A DNA stretch of 64,000 nt from Salinarimonas sp052380005 (GCA_052380005.1 JBQTCJ010000006.1); one strand, 5' to 3'; counted from the stretch's first letter, positions 54,172 through 62,243 are shown. The notes: generated by a model not told the origin, from the sequence alone. Translations and numbers: made by a program.

Positions 54172-55448
54172 GACCGCGCCTCCCCGTCGAGGCGGCGGAC
54201 CTTCCAGTGCCTCTGGAGCGGCATGAACAGCTCGACACCGACGCTCTTGAGCCGCGGGCGCATCGCGTCCAGGGCGAGCCGAAGCCGGTCGGCATCGAAC
54301 GGACCGGCCTCGCACAGCGTGGCCTCGTCGAGGAACTGGTCGGGCGCGAGGGCCGCAAGGCGGGCCAGCACCCGGCGCGTCGGCTTCGGCACGTTCGCGA
54401 GAGCCTGCCCGGTCGGGCCGATCACATGCCCGTTGTCGAGGATGGTGAGGAGCGGGCCGGCAGGCGCCGTGGTGACGCGCGGGGCCGGTGACGCCGGCGA
54501 CGGGGCCTCGGGCTCGGGCACCACGGGCGCGCGCGGCGGCCGCGCGGCGGCGGCACGCTGGCGACGGATGCGCTCGAAGCCCGAGATGCGTGGCGGGGCG
54601 CCTTCCGGGCGCATGTCCGCGGTGAGCGAGCGCTTCGTGATCACGGCCCGGACGCCGCCGGGCGTCGAGCCGGCCTCTTTCGCGATGGCCTCCGTCCCGA
54701 GCGTCGTCGTGCGCCACAGGTGCTCAATTCGGTCCCCGCGCGTGACGGGGGCCGCGGGCGGCGCTTCCGGCTCGGCCGGCGGTGGCTCATTGGGGACGGC
54801 GATAGGGTGCAACGTGACCGGCGCCGAGCGGCGCGGCGGCCCAGGCTGGCGGTACGGCGCTCCCGCTTGCCGCATCTCCGCCGTGAGCCCGAGCTTGCTG
54901 ATCGTGCCGCGCACGCCGCCCTCGCTCGCACCGGCCTCGCGCGCGATCCCCGACGTGTCGAGGGTGGTTGTCCGCCACAGGTGGGCGATGTGCTCGGCCT
55001 TGCTCTTCCACTTCGGCGGTACACGACCCGGCATCGGAGGCGGCGGCGGCAGCGTCTCGCGCGTGGCTTCGAACACGATCCGGTACGGCGTGACGTCTTC
55101 GTCCGCGTCCGCGGTGGGGTCCGTCTCGACCGGGGCAGGCTCCAGGAGCGAGGCGCCGGTGGTGGGCTGGGGGGCTTCGGCGGCCCGCTCCTCCCTTCCC
55201 TCCACGGTCGAGACGGATTCGGGCTCGGGCGCGGCACGCGCGCCGAGAGATGGCGGGATCGGCGGCTCGTCGGCGAGGCTGCCGATGTCCAGCCGCGGTG
55301 CGCCGATGACGACGCGCTCGGCGTTCTGCCGGCGAAGCGCCACGAGCGCTTGGGCAACCCGCGTCTGCGCTTCCGACACGGTGAGGAGCGCGTCCTCGAC
55401 GATCTCAAGCAGCGCAGCGGGGTCGGTGGGGAGGCGGCGATCGGACAT
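54168..55448 (-). CDS. Multi-domain regulator with duplicated HTH and C-terminal winged-helix-like domain
   Basis: 426 residues. Two tandem copies of a roughly 50-residue HTH unit are seen: HIAHLWRTTTLDTSGIAREA and IEHLWRTTTLGTEAIAKEAG, each continuing G(V)R-x-x-I-x-K-x-x-L-T-A-(E/D)-M-R. They are separated by a Pro-rich linker, with a short GcrA-like style of HTH. The C-terminus (TILDNGHVIGPTGQALANVP and RLRLALDAMRPRLKSVGVEL) looks like an OmpR-type winged helix. It is probably a phage transcription regulator. The start ATG 55446-55448 abuts the wHTH gene's stop. Confidence 0.65.
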   Translation of the reverse strand: MSDRRLPTDPAALLEIVEDALLTVSEAQTRVAQALVALRRQNAERVVIGAPRLDIGSLADEPPIPPSLGARAAPEPESVSTVEGREERAAEAPQPTTGASLLEPAPVETDPTADADEDVTPYRIVFEATRETLPPPPPMPGRVPPKWKSKAEHIAHLWRTTTLDTSGIAREAGASEGGVRGTISKLGLTAEMRQAGAPYRQPGPPRRSAPVTLHPIAVPNEPPPAEPEAPPAAPVTRGDRIEHLWRTTTLGTEAIAKEAGSTPGGVRAVITKRSLTADMRPEGAPPRISGFERIRRQRAAAARPPRAPVVPEPEAPSPASPAPRVTTAPAGPLLTILDNGHVIGPTGQALANVPKPTRRVLARLAALAPDQFLDEATLCEAGPFDADRLRLALDAMRPRLKSVGVELFMPLQRHWKVRRLDGEARS

Positions 55449-55978
55449 CACGCGGCCTCCACTGCGATCTGGGCGAGGATCGAATCCCGCGTCGCGCGAT
55501 CGATGGCGTACCCGTAGCCCCACAACGTCTCGAACGAATGGCCGTGTCGCGCCAGTTTCTTCCGAAGCTTGCAGGCCACGACGTCGACGATCTTCATCTC
55601 GGCCTCCTCGTTGAGCGCGACGTGCGTGTGGAGCGTGCCCTTGGTGACGCGCATGAAGGCGATCAGCGCCGAGAGGAACCGCGACTCCTGCGGCGTGAGC
55701 CCGAAGGTGGCCGCAAGGTGCGGAACCAGGTCATCGATCTGCCCCACTCCCGCTCGCCGAATGGCTGCGGTCGGGACGCGCTCGGACCGATTGCCCGTTA
55801 CGGGCCAATCCGCGGCAGGAAGGGCGACGATCCGCCCGTCTTCGTACGCATCGCGCAGCAGGGTGTAGAGCTCGTCGGTGCCGCGCTTGAACGCGCGGGC
55901 CATCGCCTTCACCGGGACGCCCTCGTCAGCGAGCCGGACGATGACGAGGTCGAACAGGCTCCCTCGAACGGTGCTCAT
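55448..55978 (-). CDS. OmpR/CtrA-like winged-helix DNA-binding protein without receiver
   Basis: 176 residues. The C-terminal 90 residues have FGLTPQESRFLSALIAFMRV, EMKIVDVVACKLRKKLARHG and FETLWGYGYAID, the exact pattern of the Trans_reg_C winged helix (L-T-x-x-E; K-x-x-D-V-x-x-x-x-L-R-K-K-L; T-x-x-G-x-G-Y). No receiver domain precedes it; instead there is a short N-terminal helical HTH-like part (MARAFKRGTDELYTLLRDAY). It may bind CtrA/OmpR-like promoters of host or phage. Confidence 0.78.
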   Translation of the reverse strand: MSTVRGSLFDLVIVRLADEGVPVKAMARAFKRGTDELYTLLRDAYEDGRIVALPAADWPVTGNRSERVPTAAIRRAGVGQIDDLVPHLAATFGLTPQESRFLSALIAFMRVTKGTLHTHVALNEEAEMKIVDVVACKLRKKLARHGHSFETLWGYGYAIDRATRDSILAQIAVEAA

Positions 55979-55980
55979 GA

Positions 55981-56232
55981 TCAGGCCCTCGCGGGGACGC
56001 CGCGGGCCGCGCGAGCGACGCGCCAGGCAGCGTGGAGGTGGCGGGCGATCTCGTGCTCTTCCCAGTCGCGATCGGCGAGGAAGGCGGCGACGGCGGCGGT
56101 GCTCGTGATCCGGAAGTCCCGAATGTGCTCCAGGATGTCGCGCGCCATCCGCTCCGTCGTCGGGTCGCAGGGGATCGGGAGCACGACGGGAGCCGCCGCG
56201 CGGGGCGGGAAGGGGATGATGAGGGCGGTCAT
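55981..56232 (-). CDS. Hypothetical phage protein, 83 aa
   Basis: Starts at ATG 56230-56232 (MTALIIPFPPRAAAPVVLPI); such I-I-P-F-P openings are frequent in small alphaproteobacterial phage proteins. The C-terminal half is helical (TAAVAAFLADRDWEEHEIAR). It lies 2 bp before the winged-helix gene. The role is unknown. Confidence 0.6.
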   Translation of the reverse strand: MTALIIPFPPRAAAPVVLPIPCDPTTERMARDILEHIRDFRITSTAAVAAFLADRDWEEHEIARHLHAAWRVARAARGVPARA

Positions 56233-56234
56233 CG

Positions 56235-56540
56235 TCACACCCCCGCGCCGGGCTCGACCGCGGAGCACGCCGCGGCGATGGCCACGAGACGGCCACCACG
56301 ATCACCGACCACCACGCCGTAGGGAGCGGACCGGATCACGTGCACCGCCATGCGCCAGCACGCGTCCGGGGAGGGGAACACGTCGTCGAGGTCCACCGGC
56401 TCGACCGACACCCGCCCGTCGGGCATCAGGAGCGTCGGGAACAGCGTGAGGCGATGGGGACCGGAGCCGGCCTCGACGCGCGGCGCGGCGGCCATGAGCG
56501 CGATCGTGGCGGCTGAGAGGAGGATGGTCGTGCCGTTCAT
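56235..56540 (-). CDS. Hypothetical protein with signal peptide, 101 aa
   Basis: MNGTTILLSAATIALMAAAP is an N-terminal signal or membrane segment (A-x-A near VEAGS). The mature part has two Cys (DACWRMAV, AACSAVEPG) that could pair. It overlaps the RuvC-like gene's stop by 4 nt. An exported product in an early operon is unexpected and may be an exclusion or conversion factor. Confidence 0.55.
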   Translation of the reverse strand: MNGTTILLSAATIALMAAAPRVEAGSGPHRLTLFPTLLMPDGRVSVEPVDLDDVFPSPDACWRMAVHVIRSAPYGVVVGDRGGRLVAIAAACSAVEPGAGV

Positions 56541-57055
56541 GCCGGGGCTCCCGCGTTGAACAGGTCGCTCGTGAAGCGCCGGCGGAAGATCGCGGGCGCG
56601 TGGTGCTTCACCGCGCAGAACCAGAGGCCGCATGCGTCCGCCTCGTTGTCGTTGCGGACATCCCAGCCGCGGGCGCGGGCCGCGGCGACCATCTCGTGCT
56701 TCTCGGCGCGCCCGTGCCCGGCAAAGGCCTTCTTCACGGTCGCGAGGTTCGCCTGCTCGCACCGGACGTCCCGGCGGTAGCAGGCGACCTCCGTCGCGTT
56801 GGCGAGCCCCATGAGCTTCCGGGCCACGGTGGGGGTGGTGTTCCCGCGCGTGAGGAGCGGCGCCTCGAAGACGACGAGCGCCGGGCTCTCGACGGTGATC
56901 AGGTCGAGCAGCCAATCCTCGAAGAGCGCGAGGAAGCGCCCGATCTCGTCGCCCGTCTTCGGGAGCTGGAGCGTGCCGAAACGCGGGTCCGCGTCCGGGG
57001 CGCCGGAAGCCCAGCCGGTCGAGTGGGCAAGGTCGAGAGCGATTATCGGGCGCAT
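56537..57055 (-). CDS. RuvC-like Holliday junction resolvase
   Basis: 172 residues with an RNase H fold. PIIALDLAHSTGWASGAPDA carries the first catalytic Asp, ALVVFEAPLLTRGNTTPTVA the Glu of the second strand, and NDNEADACGLWFCAVKHHAP the D-x-x-D-A C-terminal acidic pair. KKAFAGHGRAEKHEMVAAAR is also typical of phage RuvC-like enzymes. It resolves branched DNA before packaging or during recombination. Confidence 0.83.
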   Translation of the reverse strand: MRPIIALDLAHSTGWASGAPDADPRFGTLQLPKTGDEIGRFLALFEDWLLDLITVESPALVVFEAPLLTRGNTTPTVARKLMGLANATEVACYRRDVRCEQANLATVKKAFAGHGRAEKHEMVAAARARGWDVRNDNEADACGLWFCAVKHHAPAIFRRRFTSDLFNAGAPA

Positions 57056-57065
57056 CGTCCCGGCC

Positions 57066-57503
57066 TCAGTGCGCGAGCTGCTTCATGCCGCGCTCGAGGC
57101 GCGTCACGTTCTCGGCGACCGGATCGGGCTCGGGAGCCGGCGGCGCGGCGGCATCGAACTCGTCGAGCTCGTCGGCCCCCTCGTCGGCATCGTCGCCGTC
57201 CCCGTTCTCCGGGAACATCTCGGCCTGCGCGTCGAGACCGAGCGCGTCCCGGTAGTGGTCGAAGTGCGCCAGCCAGGCGGACCGCTTCACCGGGTCCATG
57301 TCGTGCAGCTTCACCGCCGCCTTGAAGGCCGCGGGGTGGATGTTGTGCTTCTTCTCGGCGTTCTGGATGATGGTGCCGACGCCGCCGCGGGCTTCGGCCG
57401 CCTCTCGCTTCGCCGAGTCGTAGAGCCGCCGGACGCTCTCGACCTGCTCCTTGCCGGGCAGCTTCGCGTCCTTGTTCGCGCTCTCGCCGAGCTTCTTCGC
57501 CAT
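57066..57503 (-). CDS. Hypothetical early protein, possibly GapR-like, 145 aa
   Basis: Helical, charged protein: RRLYDSAKREAAEARGGVGT, HNIHPAAFKAAVKLHDMDPV and HFDHYRDALGLDAQAEM. The spacing of helix pairs resembles the GapR/DUF2312 nucleoid protein, but the match is weak. The C-terminus is a long acidic stretch (GDGDDADEGADELDEFDAA). It lies 10 bp before the RuvC-like gene. A DNA-structure-binding partner of recombination is possible. Confidence 0.6.
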   Translation of the reverse strand: MAKKLGESANKDAKLPGKEQVESVRRLYDSAKREAAEARGGVGTIIQNAEKKHNIHPAAFKAAVKLHDMDPVKRSAWLAHFDHYRDALGLDAQAEMFPENGDGDDADEGADELDEFDAAAPPAPEPDPVAENVTRLERGMKQLAH

Positions 57504-57520
57504 GGTCCTGTCCTCCTGGT

Positions 57521-58012
57521 TCAGCCGCGACGCGGCACGATGCGATCGGGATCGGTATCGGCCGCGACTTCCGCGACCTCCTGGGCCAGCGCCTCCGCGG
57601 CCTCGTGGATGCGCCGGCGCTCGACGTGGTCGACATGCCCATCCGCCACGGCCTCGCCGATCTCGCGCACGAGAGCGCCCGATGCGGTGGCGACATCGCC
57701 GAGATGGCGGGCGAAGTGCTCGACGCTCGGCTCGGCGCGCTCCGACGGCACGAGATCGAACCCGAACAGCGCGGCGTACTGCTGGAGGATCGGCGGGACC
57801 GTGAGCCCGCTCTTCGCGTCGAGCACGATCGCGACGCCGAGCGGCGCGGTCAGCGTCTCCGACGCCGAGCCGTAGCGAGAGAGGAGACCCGTGTTCGCCG
57901 TGGTGAACTGCGAGACGTAGGTCACGCCGCCGGCGCATTCCGCGGCGCGGCGCGTCGCGGCCTTGAGGGCGAGGATGGCGGACTCCGGGAAGACGGTGGG
58001 CCGGTCGTTCAT
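57521..58012 (-). CDS. Phage regulatory protein, CII-like candidate, 163 aa
   Basis: ATG 58010-58012 gives MNDRPTVFPESAILALKAAT. AAECAGGVTYVSQFTTANTG and LLSRYGSASETLTAPLGVAI resemble the HTH part of the phage CII_2/ToxX-like families, where a variable HTH reads out S-x-x-x-L-x-R-Y-G. The C-terminal half is helical and acidic. It is in the early operon, where CII-type activators are encoded. Moderately sure. Confidence 0.6.
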   Translation of the reverse strand: MNDRPTVFPESAILALKAATRRAAECAGGVTYVSQFTTANTGLLSRYGSASETLTAPLGVAIVLDAKSGLTVPPILQQYAALFGFDLVPSERAEPSVEHFARHLGDVATASGALVREIGEAVADGHVDHVERRRIHEAAEALAQEVAEVAADTDPDRIVPRRG

Positions 58013-58078
58013 GAGTGGTTCCGGTGAGGGTTTCATTGCCGCATGGCGGGCGACGAGGGATCGTGGCGGGGTCGGAGA

Positions 58079-58321
58079 TCAGGCCGCGGGGGAGCCGGGC
58101 ATATGCGAGGGGAGCGCGAGCAGCCGGGCGACGTGCGAGCCGTCGGAGCGGTCCAGGCACGCCGGGCGCTCGGGCCAGTGGTCGCCGACCTGGACGCGCG
58201 ACGTGCTCTTCGCGTCGTGGATCACGGCGACCATGCCGGGGACGGGCACCTCGCACCCGTCCGGCATGCGCTCGAGCACGGTGCCGTCGTTGCGGAGGAT
58301 CAGGTGGCGGCGGGTGGTCAT
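58079..58321 (-). CDS. Small hypothetical phage protein, 80 aa
   Basis: MTTRRHLILRNDGTVLERMP at the N-terminus with a beta pattern and PVPGMVAVIHDAKSTSRVQV. It is one of a series of small early genes with separate RBSs. The function is unknown. Confidence 0.5.
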   Translation of the reverse strand: MTTRRHLILRNDGTVLERMPDGCEVPVPGMVAVIHDAKSTSRVQVGDHWPERPACLDRSDGSHVARLLALPSHMPGSPAA

Positions 58322-58405
58322 CGGGCTCTCTCGGTCTGCGCAGCGCGGACGGTGGCGGCGGTGCGGGCGGTGAAGGCGCGGCGACGGGATGCCGCCGGGT
58401 GGGTG

Positions 58406-58624
58406 TCAGCGGCGCGAGCGGATCGCGGCCGCGAGGTTCTGGAAGGCGGGGAAGGCGCCGGCGCCGTCGAGCACGCGGGTGCACGCCTCGCGCTCGTCGC
58501 GGATCAGCTTCTCGGCCATCGCGACGGCCCGGCTGTGGAAGGACTCCTGCGCGCCGGATCGGTCGCTAGGCCACAGCGCATCCACGGCCAGGATCGCGCG
58601 CTCTCGGGTGGTGGGCTCGGGCAT
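58406..58624 (-). CDS. Small hypothetical phage protein, 72 aa
   Basis: MPEPTTRERAILAVDALWPS, then SFHSRAVAMAEKLIRDEREA and an Arg-terminated helix (FPAFQNLAAAIRSRR). It resembles many short alpha-helical early phage proteins. The role is unknown. Confidence 0.5.
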   Translation of the reverse strand: MPEPTTRERAILAVDALWPSDRSGAQESFHSRAVAMAEKLIRDEREACTRVLDGAGAFPAFQNLAAAIRSRR

Positions 58625-58636
58625 GTGCGGATCCTC

Positions 58637-58993
58637 TCAGGCGGGCTCGAGCGCGCGGTCGTCGACCGGCGCGAGCAAGTTGCGGATGAGCGAGATGTCC
58701 GTGCGGACCGCGGGGCGGAAGTAGACCGCCACCCAACTCGGCTCGCCGACGAAGCCGCATGCAGTCGACACGGTGTCGTTCTCCAGTTCCTCGACCAGGA
58801 TCATCGGGACGCACGCCGAACCGTCCTCGCGGTGGAGCACGACTTCGGAGAACCCGGTATCCGGATCGGCGTCGAAGAACTCGACGTCGCGGACCGTGTA
58901 GACATCATCCTTGCGCGGGCGCGCCATCGCCTCCGGCCATCCCCAGGTCGGATGGTCCAGGATGCAGACCACGAGCTGACCGATCCGGAACAT
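58637..58993 (-). CDS. Hypothetical phage protein, SH3-like opening, 118 aa
   Basis: MFRIGQLVVCILDHPTWGWP and DDVYTVRDVEFFDADPDTGF suggest a small beta-barrel (the pattern F-x-x-G-x-x-V-V-C ... G-x-x-Y-T-V is common in phage proteins of this size). PVDDRALEPA closes it. It lies 3 bp after the next gene upstream. The function is unknown. Confidence 0.6.
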   Translation of the reverse strand: MFRIGQLVVCILDHPTWGWPEAMARPRKDDVYTVRDVEFFDADPDTGFSEVVLHREDGSACVPMILVEELENDTVSTACGFVGEPSWVAVYFRPAVRTDISLIRNLLAPVDDRALEPA

Positions 58994-58996
58994 CCC

Positions 58997-59209
58997 TCAG
59001 GCCTCCTCTCGTTCCCGCTCCCGGCGCTCGGCACGGTCCGCGGCGATCGTTGCGGTGATGGCGTCCCGCTCGGCGTAGAGCGGCACGCGGGAGGCGCGGG
59101 CCTCCGGGGACAGGTCGAGGTAGCGGCCGTGCTCCCGGCCGTGCGTCGCGCACAGGGCGGCCGTGTTCTCGGCGAGCGCAGAGCGGGGGGAGAGGCCGGG
59201 GGCGTGCAT
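58997..59209 (-). CDS. Small hypothetical phage protein, 70 aa
   Basis: MHAPGLSPRSALAENTAALC followed by ATHGREHGRYLDLSPEARAS and a highly charged C-terminal helix (ADRAERREREREEA). It lies 3 bp from both neighbours. No family is recognised. Confidence 0.5.
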   Translation of the reverse strand: MHAPGLSPRSALAENTAALCATHGREHGRYLDLSPEARASRVPLYAERDAITATIAADRAERREREREEA

Positions 59210-59212
59210 CGG

Positions 59213-59659
59213 TCAGGCCGCGCTCTGCATCTGGCCTTCCGCTTCGAGAGCGTCGGCGTGTTCGAGCCGGGCGCTAGCGGAGCGACGGAGTTGGCGGACG
59301 TTCCACGCGCGTTCAGAAGCCGTGAGGTGCTGGCGGAGCTTGTAGACCGGCTCCTCGCCTTTCATCCGCGGAACCGGGTAGCGGTCCTGAAGCCTCCCCG
59401 AGAACCGCGGTCCGAAGTCCAAGTCGTGCTGGACCGCCTCGTTCTCCTCTCCGTCCGGGTCGTGCCGGGCGCGGAGGAAAGCGCGGCTCATTTGCTTGTA
59501 GTGCTCCAGTGCCGCGTAATGGATGTTCGGGTCTTCGTCCCCATTCGAGAACAGTTCCCATACGCGGTAGGCGAGAGCGGAGTACGTGACCTCCACCGCG
59601 TCGGCCATGCTCTCGTATTGCCGGGCCAGCTCGACCCTGATGCGCTGATGCGGGTTCAT
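59213..59659 (-). CDS. Hypothetical phage protein, 148 aa
   Basis: MNPHQRIRVELARQYESMAD, then VTYSALAYRVWELFSNGDED and YAALEHYKQMSRAFLRARHD. All-helical in the N-terminal half, charged throughout. It overlaps the preceding gene's stop by 4 nt. The function is unknown. Confidence 0.6.
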   Translation of the reverse strand: MNPHQRIRVELARQYESMADAVEVTYSALAYRVWELFSNGDEDPNIHYAALEHYKQMSRAFLRARHDPDGEENEAVQHDLDFGPRFSGRLQDRYPVPRMKGEEPVYKLRQHLTASERAWNVRQLRRSASARLEHADALEAEGQMQSAA

Positions 59660-60348
59660 GCCTCTGCCTCGACTTCCTGTAGAAATTCACGGACGCGCGG
59701 CGCAAGGCGGCGCACGTCTTCGCGCATGGGCGCGGTCATTTCGTTCAGCAGGAACAGCGCGGCATGATCGAGCACGCCCTCCCGCTCGAAATCCTTCAGC
59801 CGGCCCCACAGCCACAGGGCTTTCGGGTTCATCGGCTTGGGCTGGGGCTTCGCGGCGATCTCGCGCTTGAGCGCCGCGCGCGTCGGCTCTTCGCCTCGCT
59901 CGACGATTCGGTTGATGGTGCGCTGGATCACGCCGGGCTCGGCGCGCTCGGCGTCGCGCATCACGCGGGCCTCGTGGAGGTCCTTCGGTTGCAGGCCGAC
60001 GTCCCGCGCGCTTGGCAACTTTTCCCCTTCGGAAAAATTAGGGTTGCCCGGCCTCGCCACCTCGCCGCCCTCTTGGGCGATGTCGTATTCCTCCGCGAGC
60101 CGCATCTCCGCGCGCGCCCGGATCGCCAGCGCGTGCGCCTGAGCGCGGTGCACGTCGGCGATGAGGCTGTCGTGCGCCTCCTTGGCCTTCATGATCCGGG
60201 CCGCGCTCTTCGCCGCGTCGTAGGCCATCCGGGCCATGTCGCGGGCTTCGAGCACTTCACCGCTGGTGCGGGCGCTCGCCAGCGCGGCGGTGGCGCGATC
60301 GATCAGCGTCGGGAGCGTGTCGTTCGGGGCGATGACGGGGACGTTCAT
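59656..60348 (-). CDS. Early phage protein, ParB/KorB-like style, 230 aa
   Basis: The N-terminal helical part (RATAALASARTSGEVLEARD, AHALAIRARAEMRLAEEYDI) is followed by DVGLQPKDLHEARVMRDAER, an HTH-like segment, and IVERGEEPTRAALKREIAAK. Such proteins, with a coiled N-terminus and a small HTH, are common just after cro in alphaproteobacterial phages and may act in replication initiation or regulation. It is the second gene of the early operon and overlaps cro by 4 nt. Confidence 0.6.
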   Translation of the reverse strand: MNVPVIAPNDTLPTLIDRATAALASARTSGEVLEARDMARMAYDAAKSAARIMKAKEAHDSLIADVHRAQAHALAIRARAEMRLAEEYDIAQEGGEVARPGNPNFSEGEKLPSARDVGLQPKDLHEARVMRDAERAEPGVIQRTINRIVERGEEPTRAALKREIAAKPQPKPMNPKALWLWGRLKDFEREGVLDHAALFLLNEMTAPMREDVRRLAPRVREFLQEVEAEA

Positions 60349-60578
60349 TCCGCCGCCTCCGCCCGGGGGAAGAAATCCGCGGGCTCGAGCTCGATGCCTC
60401 GCTCGCGGGCCGTGGTCAGGAGCTTCGCCTGATGGCGGGCGGGGATGACGCCTCCGGTGCCACCGCGAGCGACCGGGTAGGTCCAGCGGTAGACGCGGCT
60501 GACGTTCACCCCGAGCATGGAGGCGACGGCCTGGTGGCCGCCGCACTTCCCGATGATGGTTTGGGCTGGAGTCGTCAT
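60345..60578 (-). CDS. Cro-like regulator
   Basis: 77 residues from ATG 60576-60578. GGHQAVASMLGVNVSRVYRW is a helix-turn-helix, and the following TYPVARGGTGGVIPARHQAK loop plus TTARERGIELEPADFF matches many small Cro-type proteins of alphaproteobacterial phages. It is divergent from the S24 repressor gene across a 105-bp operator region and is the first gene of the long minus-strand operon, so it is the lytic-side regulator. Confidence 0.8.
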   Translation of the reverse strand: MTTPAQTIIGKCGGHQAVASMLGVNVSRVYRWTYPVARGGTGGVIPARHQAKLLTTARERGIELEPADFFPRAEAAE

Positions 60579-60589
60579 GGCTCGGACGA

Positions 60590-60639
60590 TTGCGGAAAAA
60601 GCAACGTTGGTCAAGATGCCATCGCAACGATTTTTGCGA
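60590..60639. promoter_or_regulatory. cro-cI operator region
   Basis: TCGCAA-N6-TTGCGA (60622-60639) is a perfect 6-bp inverted repeat. TTGC-N7-GCAA (60590-60604) is a related, weaker one, 31 bp away. Both lie in the 105-bp gap between the divergent cro-like and cI-like genes. They are the likely binding sites of the two regulators. The region is AT-richer than its surroundings, as expected for back-to-back promoters. Confidence 0.6.
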
Positions 60640-60683
60640 ATTCGTCGATTGCGCCCGAGCCGCCGGTCGCAAGACTGCCTCGC

Positions 60684-61553
60684 ATGAGCGAGGGGAACGC
60701 AAACAGGCGGGCGCGCGAGTGGCTTAAGGCCAGCTTCGATCGTACCGGGAAAAAGCAGAGCGCCTTTGCCAAGGTGCTTGGGGTGAACCCGTCCGCTGTC
60801 ACAAGGATGTTGAGTGGCGAGCGGCTCATCACTCTTCAAGAACTTGCCGTGGCGTTCCGCTTTTTTAATGAGCCGGAAGAAGGGTTAAGGCTACTATTCG
60901 ACTTGAGCGACCCCTTGCGCACTCATTACGATCTTGAGAGATCTCTTGCCGCGACACGGCAGAAGCTGGCCTCGGATGATGTAACACGAGTGCGAGCCGA
61001 GGAATACGATCGCGAGCACATCCCAACCGAGCCCAAAGATCTTGCGATTGCCGAGGGCAACGGCGCGACGTTCGACATAGGCCCCGGCACCGTCCCTGAA
61101 ATTGATCTACGCGCCGGCTTAGGTGGAGGCGGCCAAGCGCTTGAAGCCTTCCTCCCAACAGGGCCAGGCGATCACATGAACGCCGACGCCGTACGTGGGC
61201 TCTGGCAGCTGCCGGCGCACATGATCAGCCGTCTAGCCGTGCCGTCTCGCGCAATTCGATGCTTCGCCGTGCAAGGCGACTCGATGCTGCCTACGCTTGA
61301 TGAAGGCGACGTCGTCTTCATCGATGTGACGCACAAGCATCCGTCGCCGCCTGGCATTTACGCGCTCGACGATGGGTTCGGAGGCGTCATCGTGAAGCGC
61401 CTTGAGGTGTCCACTCGCCCAGGTGAAGAGCCGGCGATGGTAAAGGTGACTGCCGACAATCCGCGCTACGGGACGAAAGTTGAGCCGCTCGAGGGTCAGC
61501 GAATCGTCGGGCGCTACATCGGCCTGTTCACGACGCGGAACCGGCTGGACTGA
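60684..61553 (+). CDS. cI: CI-like phage repressor, HTH plus S24 peptidase
   Basis: 289 residues. The N-terminal HTH (about 22-58) includes KQSAFAKVLGVNPSAVTRML. A linker leads to a probable Ala-Gly self-cleavage site (144-145, in LRAGLGGGG). The C-terminal LexA/S24 domain has CFAVQGDSMLPTLDEGD with catalytic Ser200 and GVIVKRLEV with Lys238. It should hold the lysogen and be cleaved after RecA activation; it is also the probable target of the Ant-like antirepressor at 30.1-30.9 kb. Lower GC than the structural genes. Confidence 0.9.
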   Translation: MSEGNANRRAREWLKASFDRTGKKQSAFAKVLGVNPSAVTRMLSGERLITLQELAVAFRFFNEPEEGLRLLFDLSDPLRTHYDLERSLAATRQKLASDDVTRVRAEEYDREHIPTEPKDLAIAEGNGATFDIGPGTVPEIDLRAGLGGGGQALEAFLPTGPGDHMNADAVRGLWQLPAHMISRLAVPSRAIRCFAVQGDSMLPTLDEGDVVFIDVTHKHPSPPGIYALDDGFGGVIVKRLEVSTRPGEEPAMVKVTADNPRYGTKVEPLEGQRIVGRYIGLFTTRNRLD

Positions 61554-61882
61554 GGCCGCGCCTCAGCGCGCGGCCCTCTCTTCAACGTTCGCGCCTGCTC
61601 GCGTAATCACAGACCTCAAACGTATCAGGACTATCTCGACCTATAGGAGCGTCGAGGAGGGGGAAAGGCTTGTCGCCTTCCCCCTCGGCTCTGTCGAGAC
61701 CGATAAGGGTCAGTGGTTACGCGCGAGGCTAGTCAAGCCCCCGGCCCCGCGTCAAGCCCGCAATCTTGCGATTTCCAGAAATTTTGCGCTCTGAGCAAAA
61801 AGCGGCTTGACCACGCTTTGCGCTTATAGCAACATCTCCCTCGTCACCGCCCCGGCCGCCTGGCCAGACGAGGAGCCCGAAG
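61554..61882. other. Non-coding region after cI
   Basis: About 330 bp, AT-richer, with no convincing gene. It contains a hairpin (61657-61686), several TTGCG half-sites around 61766-61789 like those of the cro-cI operators, and TTGACC at 61807-61812, a possible -35 for the plus-strand operon that begins at 61883. A clear -10 is not seen. Confidence 0.4.
61657..61686 (+). terminator. Hairpin downstream of cI
   Basis: GAGGGGG with CCCCCTC, extended inward by A/T pairs with one bulged A and GGC/GCC, around a TTGTC loop. It lies about 100 bp after the cI stop and no U-tract follows, so terminator function is plausible but unproven. Confidence 0.4.
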
Positions 61883-62191
61883 ATGCCCGAGACCCTTCCC
61901 GAGACCGTCACGCTCACGCTGACCCGCGCGCAGCTCGCCGCCGTCCGTGGCGCGTTGGATCACCTCGTCGCGACGTGCCGAGACCAAGCCGCGAAGTGCG
62001 AGGCGGAGGCCGATGCGGTCGAGATCGTCGTGCCCGACCCGCAGGAGGCGGAGGCCCGCACCGCGGCCGCTCGCATCGACTGCGAGATCAGCGCCGCCCG
62101 CTGGACCCGCCTCGCCGATGAGGCCGCGTCCGCCCTCGCCGTGGTCGAGGCCGCCGCCGAGCGCGTGATCCTCGACACGCACGCTGCCTGA
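61883..62191 (+). CDS. Hypothetical helical protein, 102 aa
   Basis: Begins MPETLPETVTLTLTRAQLAA and continues as two or three long charged helices (HLVATCRDQAAKCEAEADAV, LADEAASALAVVEAAAERVI). It is the first gene of the plus-strand (recombination/integration-side) operon. No family is recognised. Confidence 0.6.
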   Translation: MPETLPETVTLTLTRAQLAAVRGALDHLVATCRDQAAKCEAEADAVEIVVPDPQEAEARTAAARIDCEISAARWTRLADEAASALAVVEAAAERVILDTHAA

Positions 62192-62243
62192 GACGCCCCC
62201 GCCGGGCGTCCGCGCCCGGCTCCTTCCCGAGAGGAGCGCCACC

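Noticed and set aside
61480..61794. Plus-strand ORF overlapping the 3' end of cI
   Set aside because: It begins in another frame of cI and continues through hairpin-containing, AT-rich DNA with no RBS or motif.
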